A DNA stretch of 64,000 nucleotides from Hydrogenophaga sp. (GCA_018993155.1 JAGKSX010000041.1:1-64000); one strand, 5' to 3'. Counted from the first letter of the stretch, positions 16,987 through 25,587 are shown. Notes: a model not told the origin generated them from the letters alone. Program-made: numbers and translations.

Positions 16987-19002
16987 CTAGTCAAGGAAAG
17001 ACAGAGGTCGGGCATCCGTCAGGCCCAACGCACCCTGGGCCACAAGCGTTCTCCACCGGCAGAGGTCGTTGTCGACCTTGGTGCGCAACGCATCGGGCGT
17101 GCCAGGCTCCACCCTGGCGCCATGGTTCTCGAATTGAGCGACCACTGCCGCGTCGGTCAAAGCGTCGTTCAGTGCCTGGTTCAACTTGGCGAGCGTTGCA
17201 GACGGCGTGTGAGCCGGCGCGAACAGGCCATACCACTGCGTGACGTCCACGCCGTCGATCCCGCCTTCTGCCAGCGTGGGCAACGCGGGCAGGCTGGGCA
17301 AGCGACTGGTGCCAGCCACCCCCATGGCGCGCAGCTGGCCGCTGTGAACGAACGGATGGGCGGTGAACAGGCTGGGGAACATGACCTGCGTGCGTCCGCT
17401 CACCACGTCGGCAATGGCCGGCGCCGCGCCGTCGAACTTCACACTGGCCATGCCCGCGCCGCTGCCCAGCAGGAACAGCGCCGCCGCAAAATGGGGCGGC
17501 GTGCCGTCACCCGCCGAGGCGTAGATCAGACTGCCGGGATTCGTCTTCAGTTGCGACACCAGGTCCTGAACGCGGGACGCGGAGACACTCGGGTGGACCA
17601 CCATCAAGGTCGGCGATGAGCCCACCAGGCCGATCGGTTCGAAGTCCTTGACGGGGTCGTAGCCCAGTTTCTGCAGCGCGGGGTTCATCGCGTGCGTGCC
17701 CACGTAGCCCAACATCAACGTGTGACCATCGGGCTCCGCTCGGGCGACAAATTCGCTGGCAATGGCGCCGTTCGCGCCCGCCCGGTTGTCCACCAGGACC
17801 TCCTGCCCGAGCAGCCGCCCCATCTTGCTGGCGATGATTCGGGCCATGGTGTCGTTCCCGCCGCCGGCGGCGGTCGGGACGATGATGGTGATCGGTTTGC
17901 GTGCCGGGGCTGCGGCTTCCTCGGGACGCGGGAACACATAGTCCGGCAGGTGCATCTCGCCCTGCATGATCTTGCGGGCCGTGCGGACCAGCGCGGCCCC
18001 CTTGACCTCGGCCGCGTCCCCCTGGCCGATGAGTTCCACCTCGACATCGATCTGTCCCGCGGGATGCAGCACCACCAGCTTGTGGCGGCCCGCTTCGCGC
18101 GCCATGCCGCTGGCAACCGTGCCGGGCAGCGCGAAGGCGCAGGCCACACCAATGGCTCCTGTGACGGCGTGCGACGCGTGGCAACGGTGTGGCGTGAAGT
18201 ACCTTGAGGTGACGCTGTTGGGTGAGTCGCCCTCGCTGACCAGCACGGGTTTCGGTATGACACTTTGGGCGACATCGCCCAGCCCCATCATGCGGCCGGC
18301 CTGCAGGCGCAGCGATTCGATGCGCGCCAGGAGCGCGGTGTTGGCATCCAGCGCCACCGGCTTTTCGCGGCCAGTGACGCCCAGATCGGCCGCGCGAACG
18401 ATCATGAGTGGCATCGCCGCATCGATGCAGGTCACGGCGATGCCGTCGATGTGGTCGATGCGCTGGCCGGTGGGAAACACGTGGCCCGTCACCGCGCCCC
18501 ACGCGTCCAGGAAGTCCAGCAGGACGGGGGCCGCCGTGCCGGCGACGCCGTCGATGCGCGCGTCGCCCTCGTACGTCACGCGGCCGTTCGGTGTGCGCAC
18601 GGTCACATCGATGCGCGAACGGGTGTTGACATTGAACACACGAACCTTGGTCACGCCATCCTGCGCCGTCACGAGGCCCTGCTCGATGCCGAACGGCGCC
18701 ACGCCCGAGAGCATGTTGCCGCAGTTGGGCCGGGTGTCGACGGAACGGTGGCCAACGCCGACCTGCGCGAACAGGTAGTCGAGATCGCAGTCGGGCTGGG
18801 TGGATCTCGAGACGATGGCCACCTTGCTGTTCAAAGTGCTGCCACCGCCCACGCCGTCGAGCTGCAACGGGTCGGAGGCCCCGATCGCACCGATCAGGGC
18901 CTGGTCGCGGGCTTCGTCACCTTCAGGCAGCCATTCGCGCAGAAAGAAGGGGCCGCGCGAGGTGCCGGCGCGCATGAGGACACAGGGAATGACTTTGTTC
19001 AT
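16987..19002 (-). CDS. GalD/PrpF-family isomerase fused to a Bug/TctC solute-binding domain
   Basis: A 671-residue single frame joining two normally separate proteins. Residues 1-358 are a full PrpF/GalD-type proline-racemase-fold isomerase (CVLMRAGTSRGPFF, GVGGGSTLNSKVA, catalytic-type RPNCGNMLSGV with Cys94, HRCHASHAVTGA). This family includes 4-oxalomesaconate tautomerase and aconitate delta-isomerase. After a short PEEAAAPA linker, residues 369-671 are a complete mature Bug receptor (KPITIIVPTAAGGGNDTMAR, VLVDNRAGANGAIASEF, EPDGHTLMLGY), close to the stand-alone receptor at 24578. The receptor part has no signal peptide, so the fusion should be cytoplasmic. The ATG at 19002 is used; an ATG three codons earlier is possible. 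A LysR-type box lies just upstream. Confidence 0.88.
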   Translation of the reverse strand: MNKVIPCVLMRAGTSRGPFFLREWLPEGDEARDQALIGAIGASDPLQLDGVGGGSTLNSKVAIVSRSTQPDCDLDYLFAQVGVGHRSVDTRPNCGNMLSGVAPFGIEQGLVTAQDGVTKVRVFNVNTRSRIDVTVRTPNGRVTYEGDARIDGVAGTAAPVLLDFLDAWGAVTGHVFPTGQRIDHIDGIAVTCIDAAMPLMIVRAADLGVTGREKPVALDANTALLARIESLRLQAGRMMGLGDVAQSVIPKPVLVSEGDSPNSVTSRYFTPHRCHASHAVTGAIGVACAFALPGTVASGMAREAGRHKLVVLHPAGQIDVEVELIGQGDAAEVKGAALVRTARKIMQGEMHLPDYVFPRPEEAAAPARKPITIIVPTAAGGGNDTMARIIASKMGRLLGQEVLVDNRAGANGAIASEFVARAEPDGHTLMLGYVGTHAMNPALQKLGYDPVKDFEPIGLVGSSPTLMVVHPSVSASRVQDLVSQLKTNPGSLIYASAGDGTPPHFAAALFLLGSGAGMASVKFDGAAPAIADVVSGRTQVMFPSLFTAHPFVHSGQLRAMGVAGTSRLPSLPALPTLAEGGIDGVDVTQWYGLFAPAHTPSATLAKLNQALNDALTDAAVVAQFENHGARVEPGTPDALRTKVDNDLCRWRTLVAQGALGLTDARPLSFLD

Positions 19003-19033
19003 GGGCCGCATTCTCAAGAGCCGCTGTGCTTCT

Positions 19034-19061
19034 GTGAATTGCATAGTTGAGAAGCATTGAT
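19034..19061 (-). promoter_or_regulatory. 28-bp LysR-type box, copy A (upstream of the isomerase-receptor fusion)
   Basis: Read on the minus strand it starts ATCAATG and ends ATGCAATTCAC with TTC and CAA between. It matches copy C at 24483 in 22 of 28 positions. It ends 32 bases before the fusion gene's ATG. Confidence 0.65.
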
Positions 19062-19108
19062 CCATGGTTTGCAATAAACGGCGGGCCGCTCATTGATGCA
19101 CCAAAAGC

Positions 19109-19136
19109 ATCACTTGTTCTCAACATTGCAATTTAC
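19109..19136 (+). promoter_or_regulatory. 28-bp LysR-type box, copy B (upstream of the hydratase operon)
   Basis: Starts ATCA and ends TTGCAATTTAC, with TTCTCAA between. It matches copy C in 21 of 28 positions and is 72 bases upstream of the hydratase start. An additional reverse-oriented GTGCATCAATG lies at 19091-19101, echoing the left end of copy C. Confidence 0.6.
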
Positions 19137-19207
19137 TTCGCCACCGGATGAACGGAAACTGCGCCCATCGCCCCGCCCCTCCAGCCCCGAGATCGAAGGA
19201 CATCCGC

Positions 19208-20068
19208 ATGACCCAGACCACCGACGACCTGCGAGCATGGATCGGCCGCAGCGAGACGGTGCACGACACCGTCAGCCCCACGCCCGTGGCTGCCCTGACC
19301 GCCACGCTCGACCACCCCGCTGCCGACACCGCGCCCGGCACGCTGCTGCCACCGCTCTGGCACTGGTTGTACTTCCTGCCCCTGCACCGGCAATCCGACA
19401 TCGGCGCAGACGGCCACGCCCGGCGCGGCGGCTTCCTTCCCCCGGTGCCGCTGCCGCGCCGCATGTGGGCCGGCAGCCAGTTCGAATTCATCTCCCCGAT
19501 CCGCGTGGGCGATCAGGTCGCCCGCACATCCACCATCGACGACGTGAGCAGCAAGGAAGGCCGGACCGGCAAGCTCGTGTTCGTGAAAGTGCGCCACGAG
19601 GTGCGGTGCAACGGCGAAGCCGCACCGGCCCTGGTGGAGTTCCACGACATCGTCTACCGCGACGCCCAGCAGCCTGGCGATGTGGCACCTCCCCCGCAAG
19701 CGGCTCCCGCGCAGGCGGCCTGGCGCCGCCAGATCGTGCCGGACGACGTGCTGCTGTTCCGCTACTCGGCGCTCACGTTCAACGGCCACCGAATCCACTA
19801 CGACCGGCGGTACGTGACCCAGGTCGAAGGCTACCCGGGCCTCATCGTCCATGGCCCGCTGATTGCCACGCTGCTGCTGGACCTGTTGCGCCGGGAGATG
19901 CCCACGGCCGACGTGGCCAGCTTCCGCTTCAAGGCGGTGCGCCCCACCTTCGACCTGCACGCCTTTCATGTGCAAGGTGAGCCCGCGGCCGACGGCAAGA
20001 CCGTGCGCCTGTGGGCGAGCGACCACGAAGGGTGGCTCACGATGGACGCCACCGTGGTGCTGCGCTGA
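19208..20068 (+). CDS. MaoC/FAS1-type dehydratase (itaconyl-/mesaconyl-CoA hydratase-like)
   Basis: A 286-residue double hot-dog hydratase. The N-terminal half has LLPPLWHWLYFLP and a GGFLPPVPLPRRMWAGSQ segment typical of mesaconyl-C4-CoA and itaconyl-CoA hydratases. The C-terminal half carries the MaoC hydratase motif FRYSALTFNGHRIHYDRRYV and LIVHGPLIATLLL. It would add water to an unsaturated C5 dicarboxyl-CoA to give citramalyl- or methylmalyl-CoA. The start at 19208 has GAAGGA seven bases upstream. First gene of a four-gene operon with CoA-transferase, CitE-like lyase and a fumarase-superfamily enzyme, preceded by a LysR box. Confidence 0.85.
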   Translation: MTQTTDDLRAWIGRSETVHDTVSPTPVAALTATLDHPAADTAPGTLLPPLWHWLYFLPLHRQSDIGADGHARRGGFLPPVPLPRRMWAGSQFEFISPIRVGDQVARTSTIDDVSSKEGRTGKLVFVKVRHEVRCNGEAAPALVEFHDIVYRDAQQPGDVAPPPQAAPAQAAWRRQIVPDDVLLFRYSALTFNGHRIHYDRRYVTQVEGYPGLIVHGPLIATLLLDLLRREMPTADVASFRFKAVRPTFDLHAFHVQGEPAADGKTVRLWASDHEGWLTMDATVVLR

Positions 20069-20098
20069 TTTCTTTGACCACGATCACCCGAGACCCTC

Positions 20099-21298
20099 AT
20101 GCAGCCACTTGCAGGCATCACCGTCGTCACCCTGGAGCACGCCATCGCCGCGCCCTTCGCCACGCGCCAGCTGGCCGACCTGGGTGCGCGCGTCATCAAG
20201 ATCGAGCGCCCCGGCACGGGCGATTTCGCGCGCGGCTACGACCAGCGGGTGCGTGGCCTGGCATCGCACTTCGTCTGGACCAACCGCTCCAAGGAGAGCC
20301 TCACGCTCGACGTCAAACACCCCGAGGCCGCCCGCATCCTGGAGCGGCTCGTGCTGGAGAAGGCCGACGTGGTGGTGCAGAACCTCGCGCCCGGTGCGGC
20401 GGCCCGGCTTGGCTTGGGCCACGAAGCGCTGTCGGCGGTCAAGCCCGGCCTGATCGTCTGCGACATCTCGGGATACGGCGATGACCGGGAGAACCCGGGC
20501 CCCTACCGCGACAAGAAGGCCTACGACCTGCTGATCCAGAGCGAAGCGGGGTTCGTCTCGGTGACCGGCACGGCGGACGAGCCCTGCAAGGCAGGCCCGT
20601 CGATCGCGGACATCGCCGCAGGCATGTACGCCTACAGCAACATCCTCGCGGCGCTGATGCAGCGCAGCCAGACCGGCCGGGGCCAGCGCATCGACATCTC
20701 CATGCTGGAGTCGCTCGCCGAGTGGACCAGCTACCCGCTCTACTACGCCTTCGAAGGCGCCGCACCGCCCCCGCGCACCGGCGCCAGCCACGCCACGATC
20801 TATCCGTATGGCCCGTTTCCGGTCGGGCCGGCGGAGCAAGGCGCCCACGTGATGCTGGGCCTGCAGAACGAGCGCGAATGGGTCAGCTTCTGTGAGAAGG
20901 TGCTGCACCAGCCGGCCCTGGCCACCGACCCGCGCTTCACCGCCAACTTCAAGCGCGTCGCCGAGCGCACCGCCTTGCGCCAGATCATCGTGGACACCTT
21001 CCGGCCCCTGACGGTGGCCGAGGTGGAGGCCCGGCTGGAGGTGGCGCAGATCGCCAACGCCCGGGTGAACACCATGGCCGACGTCTGGGCACACCCGCAA
21101 CTCCAGGCGCGCCAGCGCTGGACCGAGGTGGGCTCGCCCCAGGGGCCGCTGCCGGCCCTGCTGCCACCGGGCACCTGGAACGAAGGCCCGCGCATGGACC
21201 CGGTGCCCGCACTGGGCGAGCACACCGATGCGATCCTGGCCGAACTGGGTTACGGCGCGGACGGCATTGCCGCGCTGCGTGCGGCCAAGGCCATCTGA
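20099..21298 (+). CDS. Class III (CaiB/BaiF) CoA-transferase
   Basis: A 399-residue family III CoA-transferase. Visible elements are ATRQLADLGARVIKIERPGTGD at the N-terminus, NRSKESLTLDVKHPE, and the catalytic Asp in KKAYDLLIQSEAG. The family moves CoA from a donor such as succinyl-CoA onto a carboxylate through an Asp thioester. Between a C5 dicarboxyl-CoA hydratase and a citramalyl-CoA-lyase-like gene, itaconate or mesaconate activation is the best guess. Thirty bases separate it from the hydratase, and it is ten bases from the lyase gene. Confidence 0.9.
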   Translation: MQPLAGITVVTLEHAIAAPFATRQLADLGARVIKIERPGTGDFARGYDQRVRGLASHFVWTNRSKESLTLDVKHPEAARILERLVLEKADVVVQNLAPGAAARLGLGHEALSAVKPGLIVCDISGYGDDRENPGPYRDKKAYDLLIQSEAGFVSVTGTADEPCKAGPSIADIAAGMYAYSNILAALMQRSQTGRGQRIDISMLESLAEWTSYPLYYAFEGAAPPPRTGASHATIYPYGPFPVGPAEQGAHVMLGLQNEREWVSFCEKVLHQPALATDPRFTANFKRVAERTALRQIIVDTFRPLTVAEVEARLEVAQIANARVNTMADVWAHPQLQARQRWTEVGSPQGPLPALLPPGTWNEGPRMDPVPALGEHTDAILAELGYGADGIAALRAAKAI

Positions 21299-21308
21299 GG
21301 TCGTGGCC

Positions 21309-22139
21309 ATGTCGACGCCCCTCGCCTGCGCGCGCACCTACCTCTTCGTGCCCGGCACTCGGCCCGATCGCTTCGGCAAGGCCTTGGTCAGTGGCGCGGA
21401 TGCGGTGGTGCTGGACCTCGAGGACGCCGTGGCGCCCGAGCACAAGACCGCCGCGCGCGCCCACGTGGTCGGTTGGCTGCAGACCGCCGGGCCAGCCGAC
21501 CGCTCCCGCTGCGTGGTGCGCATCAACGATTCGACTTCGGACTGGTTTGCGGACGACCTGACCGCCCTGCTGGGCACCGGCGTGGCGCAGATCATGCTGC
21601 CCAAGACCGAACAGGCGCAGCAAGTCCGCTTCGTCGTGGAGGCCTTGCCGGGCGTTCAGGTGCTGGCCCTCATCGAAAGCGCCAGGGGCGTGGCCCAGGT
21701 GGACGAGATTGCGGGCGCCATCGGTGTGGCCAGGCTCGTGTTCGGCACCCTGGACTTCGCCCTGGACCTGGACCTGGACATCCGCCGCGACGCTGTCGGT
21801 CTGAGCCACGCGGCGGCGCGCATCGCACTGGCCTCGCGCCTGGCCGACCTCCCCGCGCCCGTGGCCGGCGTCACCCCGCAACTGGACGACGAGGCACGGC
21901 TCATGGCCGACCTGGCCTGGGCGCGTTGCCACGGCTTCGGCGCCAAGCTGTGCATTCACCCGAACCAGGTCCTGCCGATCCACCGCGCGCTGCAGCCCGC
22001 CGAGGCCGAACTCGCCTGGGCCCGGCGCGTGCTGGCGGCCGATGCGGCGTCGCCCGGCGCGGCCCGGCTCGACGGCCGCATGGTCGATGCGCCCGTGGTG
22101 CGCCAGGCGCGCCGAACGCTGCGGGCCGCGGGGCATTGA
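21309..22139 (+). CDS. CitE/HpcH-type lyase (citramalyl-/malyl-CoA lyase-like)
   Basis: A 276-residue TIM-barrel lyase of the citrate lyase beta-subunit family. It shows TYLFVPGTRPDRFGKALVSGADAVVLDLEDAVAPEHK, MLPKTEQAQQV, ALIESARGV with the metal-binding Glu, and GTLDFALDLDLD with the conserved Asp. Cofactor-free relatives cleave citramalyl-CoA or malyl-CoA into acetyl-CoA plus an oxoacid. The hydratase/CoA-transferase/lyase order matches the known itaconate degradation module (Ich, Ict, Ccl). The start is the ATG at 21309, ten bases after the CoA-transferase stop. Confidence 0.88.
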   Translation: MSTPLACARTYLFVPGTRPDRFGKALVSGADAVVLDLEDAVAPEHKTAARAHVVGWLQTAGPADRSRCVVRINDSTSDWFADDLTALLGTGVAQIMLPKTEQAQQVRFVVEALPGVQVLALIESARGVAQVDEIAGAIGVARLVFGTLDFALDLDLDIRRDAVGLSHAAARIALASRLADLPAPVAGVTPQLDDEARLMADLAWARCHGFGAKLCIHPNQVLPIHRALQPAEAELAWARRVLAADAASPGAARLDGRMVDAPVVRQARRTLRAAGH

Positions 22140-22183
22140 ACCCGGGCCTCATCCCCACCGATTACCACAGAGAAAGAAGCAAC

Positions 22184-23530
22184 ATGGCATCCACCATCAT
22201 CGATTCGCGCATCTTCGGCGACATGTTCAGCGATGCGCGCATGCGCGAGGTCTGGTCCGACGAGAACCGCACGGCCAAGTACCTCGACATCGAGCGCGCG
22301 CTGGCCAAGGTTCAGGGACAGCTCGGCATCATTCCTCAGGAAGCGGCCGACGAAATCGTCAGGAACTGCGAGCTGTCGCAGATCGACTGGGCCAAGCTCA
22401 AGGCCAAGACCGAACAGATCGGCTACCCGATCATCGCGGTCGTCAATCAGATCAATGCCAACTGCCGCGACAAGCTCGGTGAGTACTGCCACTGGGGTGC
22501 CACCACGCAGGACATCACCGACACCGCCGCCGTCCTTCAGATGCGAGAGGGCCTGGCGCTGGTGGAGCAGGACCTGAACGAGATCGGCGAAGCGCTGGCC
22601 GCGCTGGCCCGCAAGTACCGGGACACGCCCGTGATCGGCCGCTCCAACCTGCAGCAGGCCACGCCCATCACCTTCGGCTACAAGATGGCCAGCATCCTGG
22701 CCGGCATCGACCGGCACCGCGAGCGGCTGCAGCAGCTCAAACCGCGCGTGCTGATGGGCGAATTCGGTGGCGCCTCGGGCACCCTGTCGTCGCTGGAGAG
22801 CGGCGCCATGGAGACGCAGGCTGGATTGATGAAGGAGCTGGGCCTCGCCCAGCCACTGATCTCGTGGCACACCGTGCGCGACACCATCGCCGAGGTCGGC
22901 GCGTTCCTGGGGCTTGTCGGCGGCTCGCTCGGCAAGATCGCCATGGACGTCAAGCTCATGATGCAGACGGAAGTGGCCGAGGTGTTCGAGCCCTATGCGC
23001 CGGGGCGCGGCTCCTCCTCCACCATGCCGCAGAAGCGCAACCCGATTTCCTGCCTCTACATCCACGCCAACATCTCGGTGGCCCGCCAGCATGCCGCGGC
23101 CCTGATGGACGCCATGGTCGCCGACCACGAGCGCTCCACCGGTCCCTGGGAAATCGAATGGGTGTCGCTGCCCGAGATCTTCTGCCTGATGTCTGGGGCG
23201 CTGAAACAGACCAAGTTCGTGCTCAAGGGCCTCGAAGTGGACGCTTCCCGCATGCGCGCCAACATCGACATCACCAACGGGCTGGTGATGTCGGAAGCGG
23301 TGATGATGGGCCTGGGTCCCTACATCGGCCGCGAGTACGCACACGACCTGGTCTACGACCTGTGCCGTCAGGCATTGAAGGAAGACCGGCCGCTGATCGA
23401 AATCCTGGCCGTGCACCCGGAAATCACGCCCCATGTGACCCGTGCCCAGCTCGAAGCCATGTGCGAGCCGGCGAACCACCTGGGCCAGGCCGGCGTCATG
23501 GTCGATCGCGTGCTCGCGGCGCGGCGCTGA
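22184..23530 (+). CDS. Fumarase/aspartase-superfamily enzyme, CMLE-like (candidate trans-aconitate decarboxylase)
   Basis: A 448-residue member of the adenylosuccinate lyase/3-carboxymuconate cycloisomerase branch. The hallmarks are YCHWGATTQDITDTA, SNLQQATPITFGYK and the signature loop GRGSSSTMPQKRNPIS. After the loop Asn the usual Glu five residues on is Leu, as in CMLE-type enzymes that do not run the classical elimination. The fungal itaconate enzyme Tad1 (trans-aconitate decarboxylase) belongs to this superfamily. Next to an itaconate-type CoA module and a PrpF-like isomerase, that activity is an attractive but untested assignment. Alternatives are a C-N lyase for an aspartate derivative or a lactonizing enzyme. 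The 3' end overlaps lysR by 35 bases. Confidence 0.8.
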   Translation: MASTIIDSRIFGDMFSDARMREVWSDENRTAKYLDIERALAKVQGQLGIIPQEAADEIVRNCELSQIDWAKLKAKTEQIGYPIIAVVNQINANCRDKLGEYCHWGATTQDITDTAAVLQMREGLALVEQDLNEIGEALAALARKYRDTPVIGRSNLQQATPITFGYKMASILAGIDRHRERLQQLKPRVLMGEFGGASGTLSSLESGAMETQAGLMKELGLAQPLISWHTVRDTIAEVGAFLGLVGGSLGKIAMDVKLMMQTEVAEVFEPYAPGRGSSSTMPQKRNPISCLYIHANISVARQHAAALMDAMVADHERSTGPWEIEWVSLPEIFCLMSGALKQTKFVLKGLEVDASRMRANIDITNGLVMSEAVMMGLGPYIGREYAHDLVYDLCRQALKEDRPLIEILAVHPEITPHVTRAQLEAMCEPANHLGQAGVMVDRVLAARR

Positions 23531-24446
23531 CGCCTTCGGCGGCCTTGCCGCGTTTTGCTTTCATCTCCGCAAAGAACTCATACAACTGCAGCGCCGCCGG
23601 CGAGAGCGAGCGACCCTTGCGCCGAATCAACCCGACCTTGCGGGTGATGATCGGATCCACCAGCGGCACGCTCACCAGCAGCGGGTGACCGGGAGCGGGC
23701 ATGGCCATCGAAGGCACCGCTGCCACGCCCAGACCTGCTTCGACCAGGCCCAGCATGGTCGTCACATGCTGCGCTTCGTAGATGTTCTGCGGCAGACCGG
23801 GCTGGCCCGACAGCGCCTGGTCGATCAGCAGCCGGTTGCCCGAGGCCTTGCTCACGGAGATGTAGTCGTACCTGGCCAGATCGGCCCAGGACACGCGGCG
23901 TTTTCGGGCAATGGCGTGATCGCGGCGACAGGCCGCGACGAAGCGCTCCTCCAGAAGCGGCTTGAACTCGATGTCGGGCTCCTGGCTGCCCATGAAATTG
24001 AGCCCGAAATCCGCCTCGCCGCGCGACACGGCCGACAGCACCTCGTTCGCGCTGGCATCGAAGATCTTCACCCGGATCTTGGGGTACTGTTCCCGGTAGC
24101 GCGAGATCACGTGCGAGATGAAGTAATACACCGTGGACGGCACGCAGGCGATGGTGACCTCGCCCATGCGGGTGCTGCCCACCCCCCGGATGCCGAGCAG
24201 GGTGTTGTCCAGCTCGTCCAGCAATTGCTGCACTTTTCGGTCGAAGTCGCGGCCGACGGCTGTGAGTTCGACCTTGCGCGTCGTGCGCTCCAGCAACTTG
24301 ACCCCCAGGGCTTCTTCCAGTTTTTCGATGCGGCGGCTGAACGCGGGTTGAGACACGTGCAGCGCGTTGGCCGCCTTGCGAAAACTGCTGAGTTCGGCCA
24401 CGGTGCGGAATGCCTGCAGGTCGTTGAGGTTGAAGTTGATGGCCAT
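23496..24446 (-). CDS. LysR-family transcriptional regulator
   Basis: A 316-residue LysR regulator when started at MAINFNLNDLQAF. The N-terminal winged helix-turn-helix is clear (FRTVAELSSFRKAANALHVSQPAFSRRIEKLEEALG), followed by a periplasmic-binding-type effector domain of normal length. It is divergent from the stand-alone Bug gene, and a 28-bp box in the shared promoter recurs twice in the promoter region between the fusion gene and the hydratase. It is therefore the likely regulator of the whole 16.9-25.6 kb locus, probably as activator responding to a di- or tricarboxylate. Confidence 0.9.
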   Translation of the reverse strand: MAINFNLNDLQAFRTVAELSSFRKAANALHVSQPAFSRRIEKLEEALGVKLLERTTRKVELTAVGRDFDRKVQQLLDELDNTLLGIRGVGSTRMGEVTIACVPSTVYYFISHVISRYREQYPKIRVKIFDASANEVLSAVSRGEADFGLNFMGSQEPDIEFKPLLEERFVAACRRDHAIARKRRVSWADLARYDYISVSKASGNRLLIDQALSGQPGLPQNIYEAQHVTTMLGLVEAGLGVAAVPSMAMPAPGHPLLVSVPLVDPIITRKVGLIRRKGRSLSPAALQLYEFFAEMKAKRGKAAEGVSAAPRARDRP

Positions 24447-24482
24447 GGCAGCGGTGGGTTTTCTGGTTGATCCAAATTGTGC

Positions 24483-24510
24483 ATCAATGATTCGCAAACA
24501 TGCAATTTAC
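24483..24510 (+). promoter_or_regulatory. 28-bp LysR-type box, copy C (lysR/Bug divergent promoter)
   Basis: Starts ATCAATGATTC and ends ATGCAATTTAC. It is the reference copy for boxes A and B. It lies 68 bases upstream of the Bug start and 37 bases upstream of the lysR start, a spacing close to that of copy B to the hydratase. Confidence 0.65.
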
Positions 24511-24577
24511 TTGGCATAAGACAGCGGCGACGATACGTTCCGAGATTCAAGACCACCCCCACCCATCGGAGAGACAA

Positions 24578-25555
24578 ATGCAGATTCAAAAGAGACAAGT
24601 GCTGAGCGCTGTTGCCGTTGCGATCGCCGCCACCTGGGCGTTCGGTAGCGCTCAGGCGGCTTACCCCGAGAGGACCATCAGCATCGTCGTTCCGACGTCG
24701 GCGGGCGGTGCCAACGATGCCATGGCCCGGACCATCGGCCAGGCCCTGACGCTGCTTCTCAAGCAGTCCGTCATCGTGGACAACAAGGCCGGCGGCAATG
24801 GCGCGATCGCCAGCGAGTTCGTGGCGCGCGCGGCGCCCGACGGTTACACGCTGATGCTGGGCTACATCGCCACCCATGCGATGAACCCCTCGCTGCAGAA
24901 GCTGCGCTACGACCCCGTCAAGGACTTCGAGCCGGTGGGCATGGTGGGCTATTCCGCCACGCTCATGGTGGCCAACACCCAGGTAGCGGCCAACAACGCA
25001 AAGGAGTTGGTGACCTTCATGAAGGCCAACCCGGACAAGATCAACTACGCGTCGGCCGGCAACGGCACGGCCCCGCACTTCGCGGCGGAGATGTTCAAGC
25101 TGTCCACCGGCACCGCCATGACGCATGTCCCCTACAAGGGCTCTGCCCCCGCCGTGACCGACACGATCGCCGGCCAGACGCAGGTGATGTTCCCCAGCCT
25201 CTTTACCGCGATGCCGAACGTGAAGAACGGCAAGCTCAAGGCACTGGGCCTGGCCGGCTCCAAGCGGTCGCCGTTGATGCCCGATGTGCCCACGCTCAAG
25301 GAGCAGGGCATCAACAATGTGGACGTGTCGCAGTGGTACGCCATCTTCGCGCCCGCCAAGACGCCCAAGCCCGTGCTGGAGCAGCTGAACAAGGCGCTGA
25401 ATCAGGTGCTCGCCGACCCCGCCACCGTCAAACGCCTGGAAGAGCATGGCGCCGAAGTCGACACGATGAGCCTGGAGGAAATGCGCGGTTTCGTGCAGGC
25501 CGAACAGGTGAAGTGGAAGCAGGTGGTGCAAGCCGCGAAACTGAAGGCCGACTGA
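24578..25555 (+). CDS. Bug/TctC-family periplasmic solute-binding protein
   Basis: A 325-residue receptor with a clear Sec signal peptide (KRQVLSAVAVAIAATWAFGSAQA) and mature start YPERTISIVVPTSAGGANDAMAR. VIVDNKAGGNGAIASEF and APDGYTLMLGY follow. It is closely related to the receptor half of the fusion protein at 16987 (shared SEFVARA.PDG, THAMNP, YDPVKDFEP), so one is probably a duplicate of the other. GGAGA precedes the ATG at 24578. Expected role: capture of the locus substrate, possibly aconitate or itaconate. No TctA/TctB genes are in the window. Confidence 0.92.
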   Translation: MQIQKRQVLSAVAVAIAATWAFGSAQAAYPERTISIVVPTSAGGANDAMARTIGQALTLLLKQSVIVDNKAGGNGAIASEFVARAAPDGYTLMLGYIATHAMNPSLQKLRYDPVKDFEPVGMVGYSATLMVANTQVAANNAKELVTFMKANPDKINYASAGNGTAPHFAAEMFKLSTGTAMTHVPYKGSAPAVTDTIAGQTQVMFPSLFTAMPNVKNGKLKALGLAGSKRSPLMPDVPTLKEQGINNVDVSQWYAIFAPAKTPKPVLEQLNKALNQVLADPATVKRLEEHGAEVDTMSLEEMRGFVQAEQVKWKQVVQAAKLKAD

Positions 25556-25587
25556 AGTTCCAATCGACGCAGCGGCTCCCGGTCAGA

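Noticed and set aside
24107-25531. A 474-codon minus-strand frame running from the Bug gene into lysR
   Set aside because: It is out of frame with both recognised proteins and has no start context or motif.
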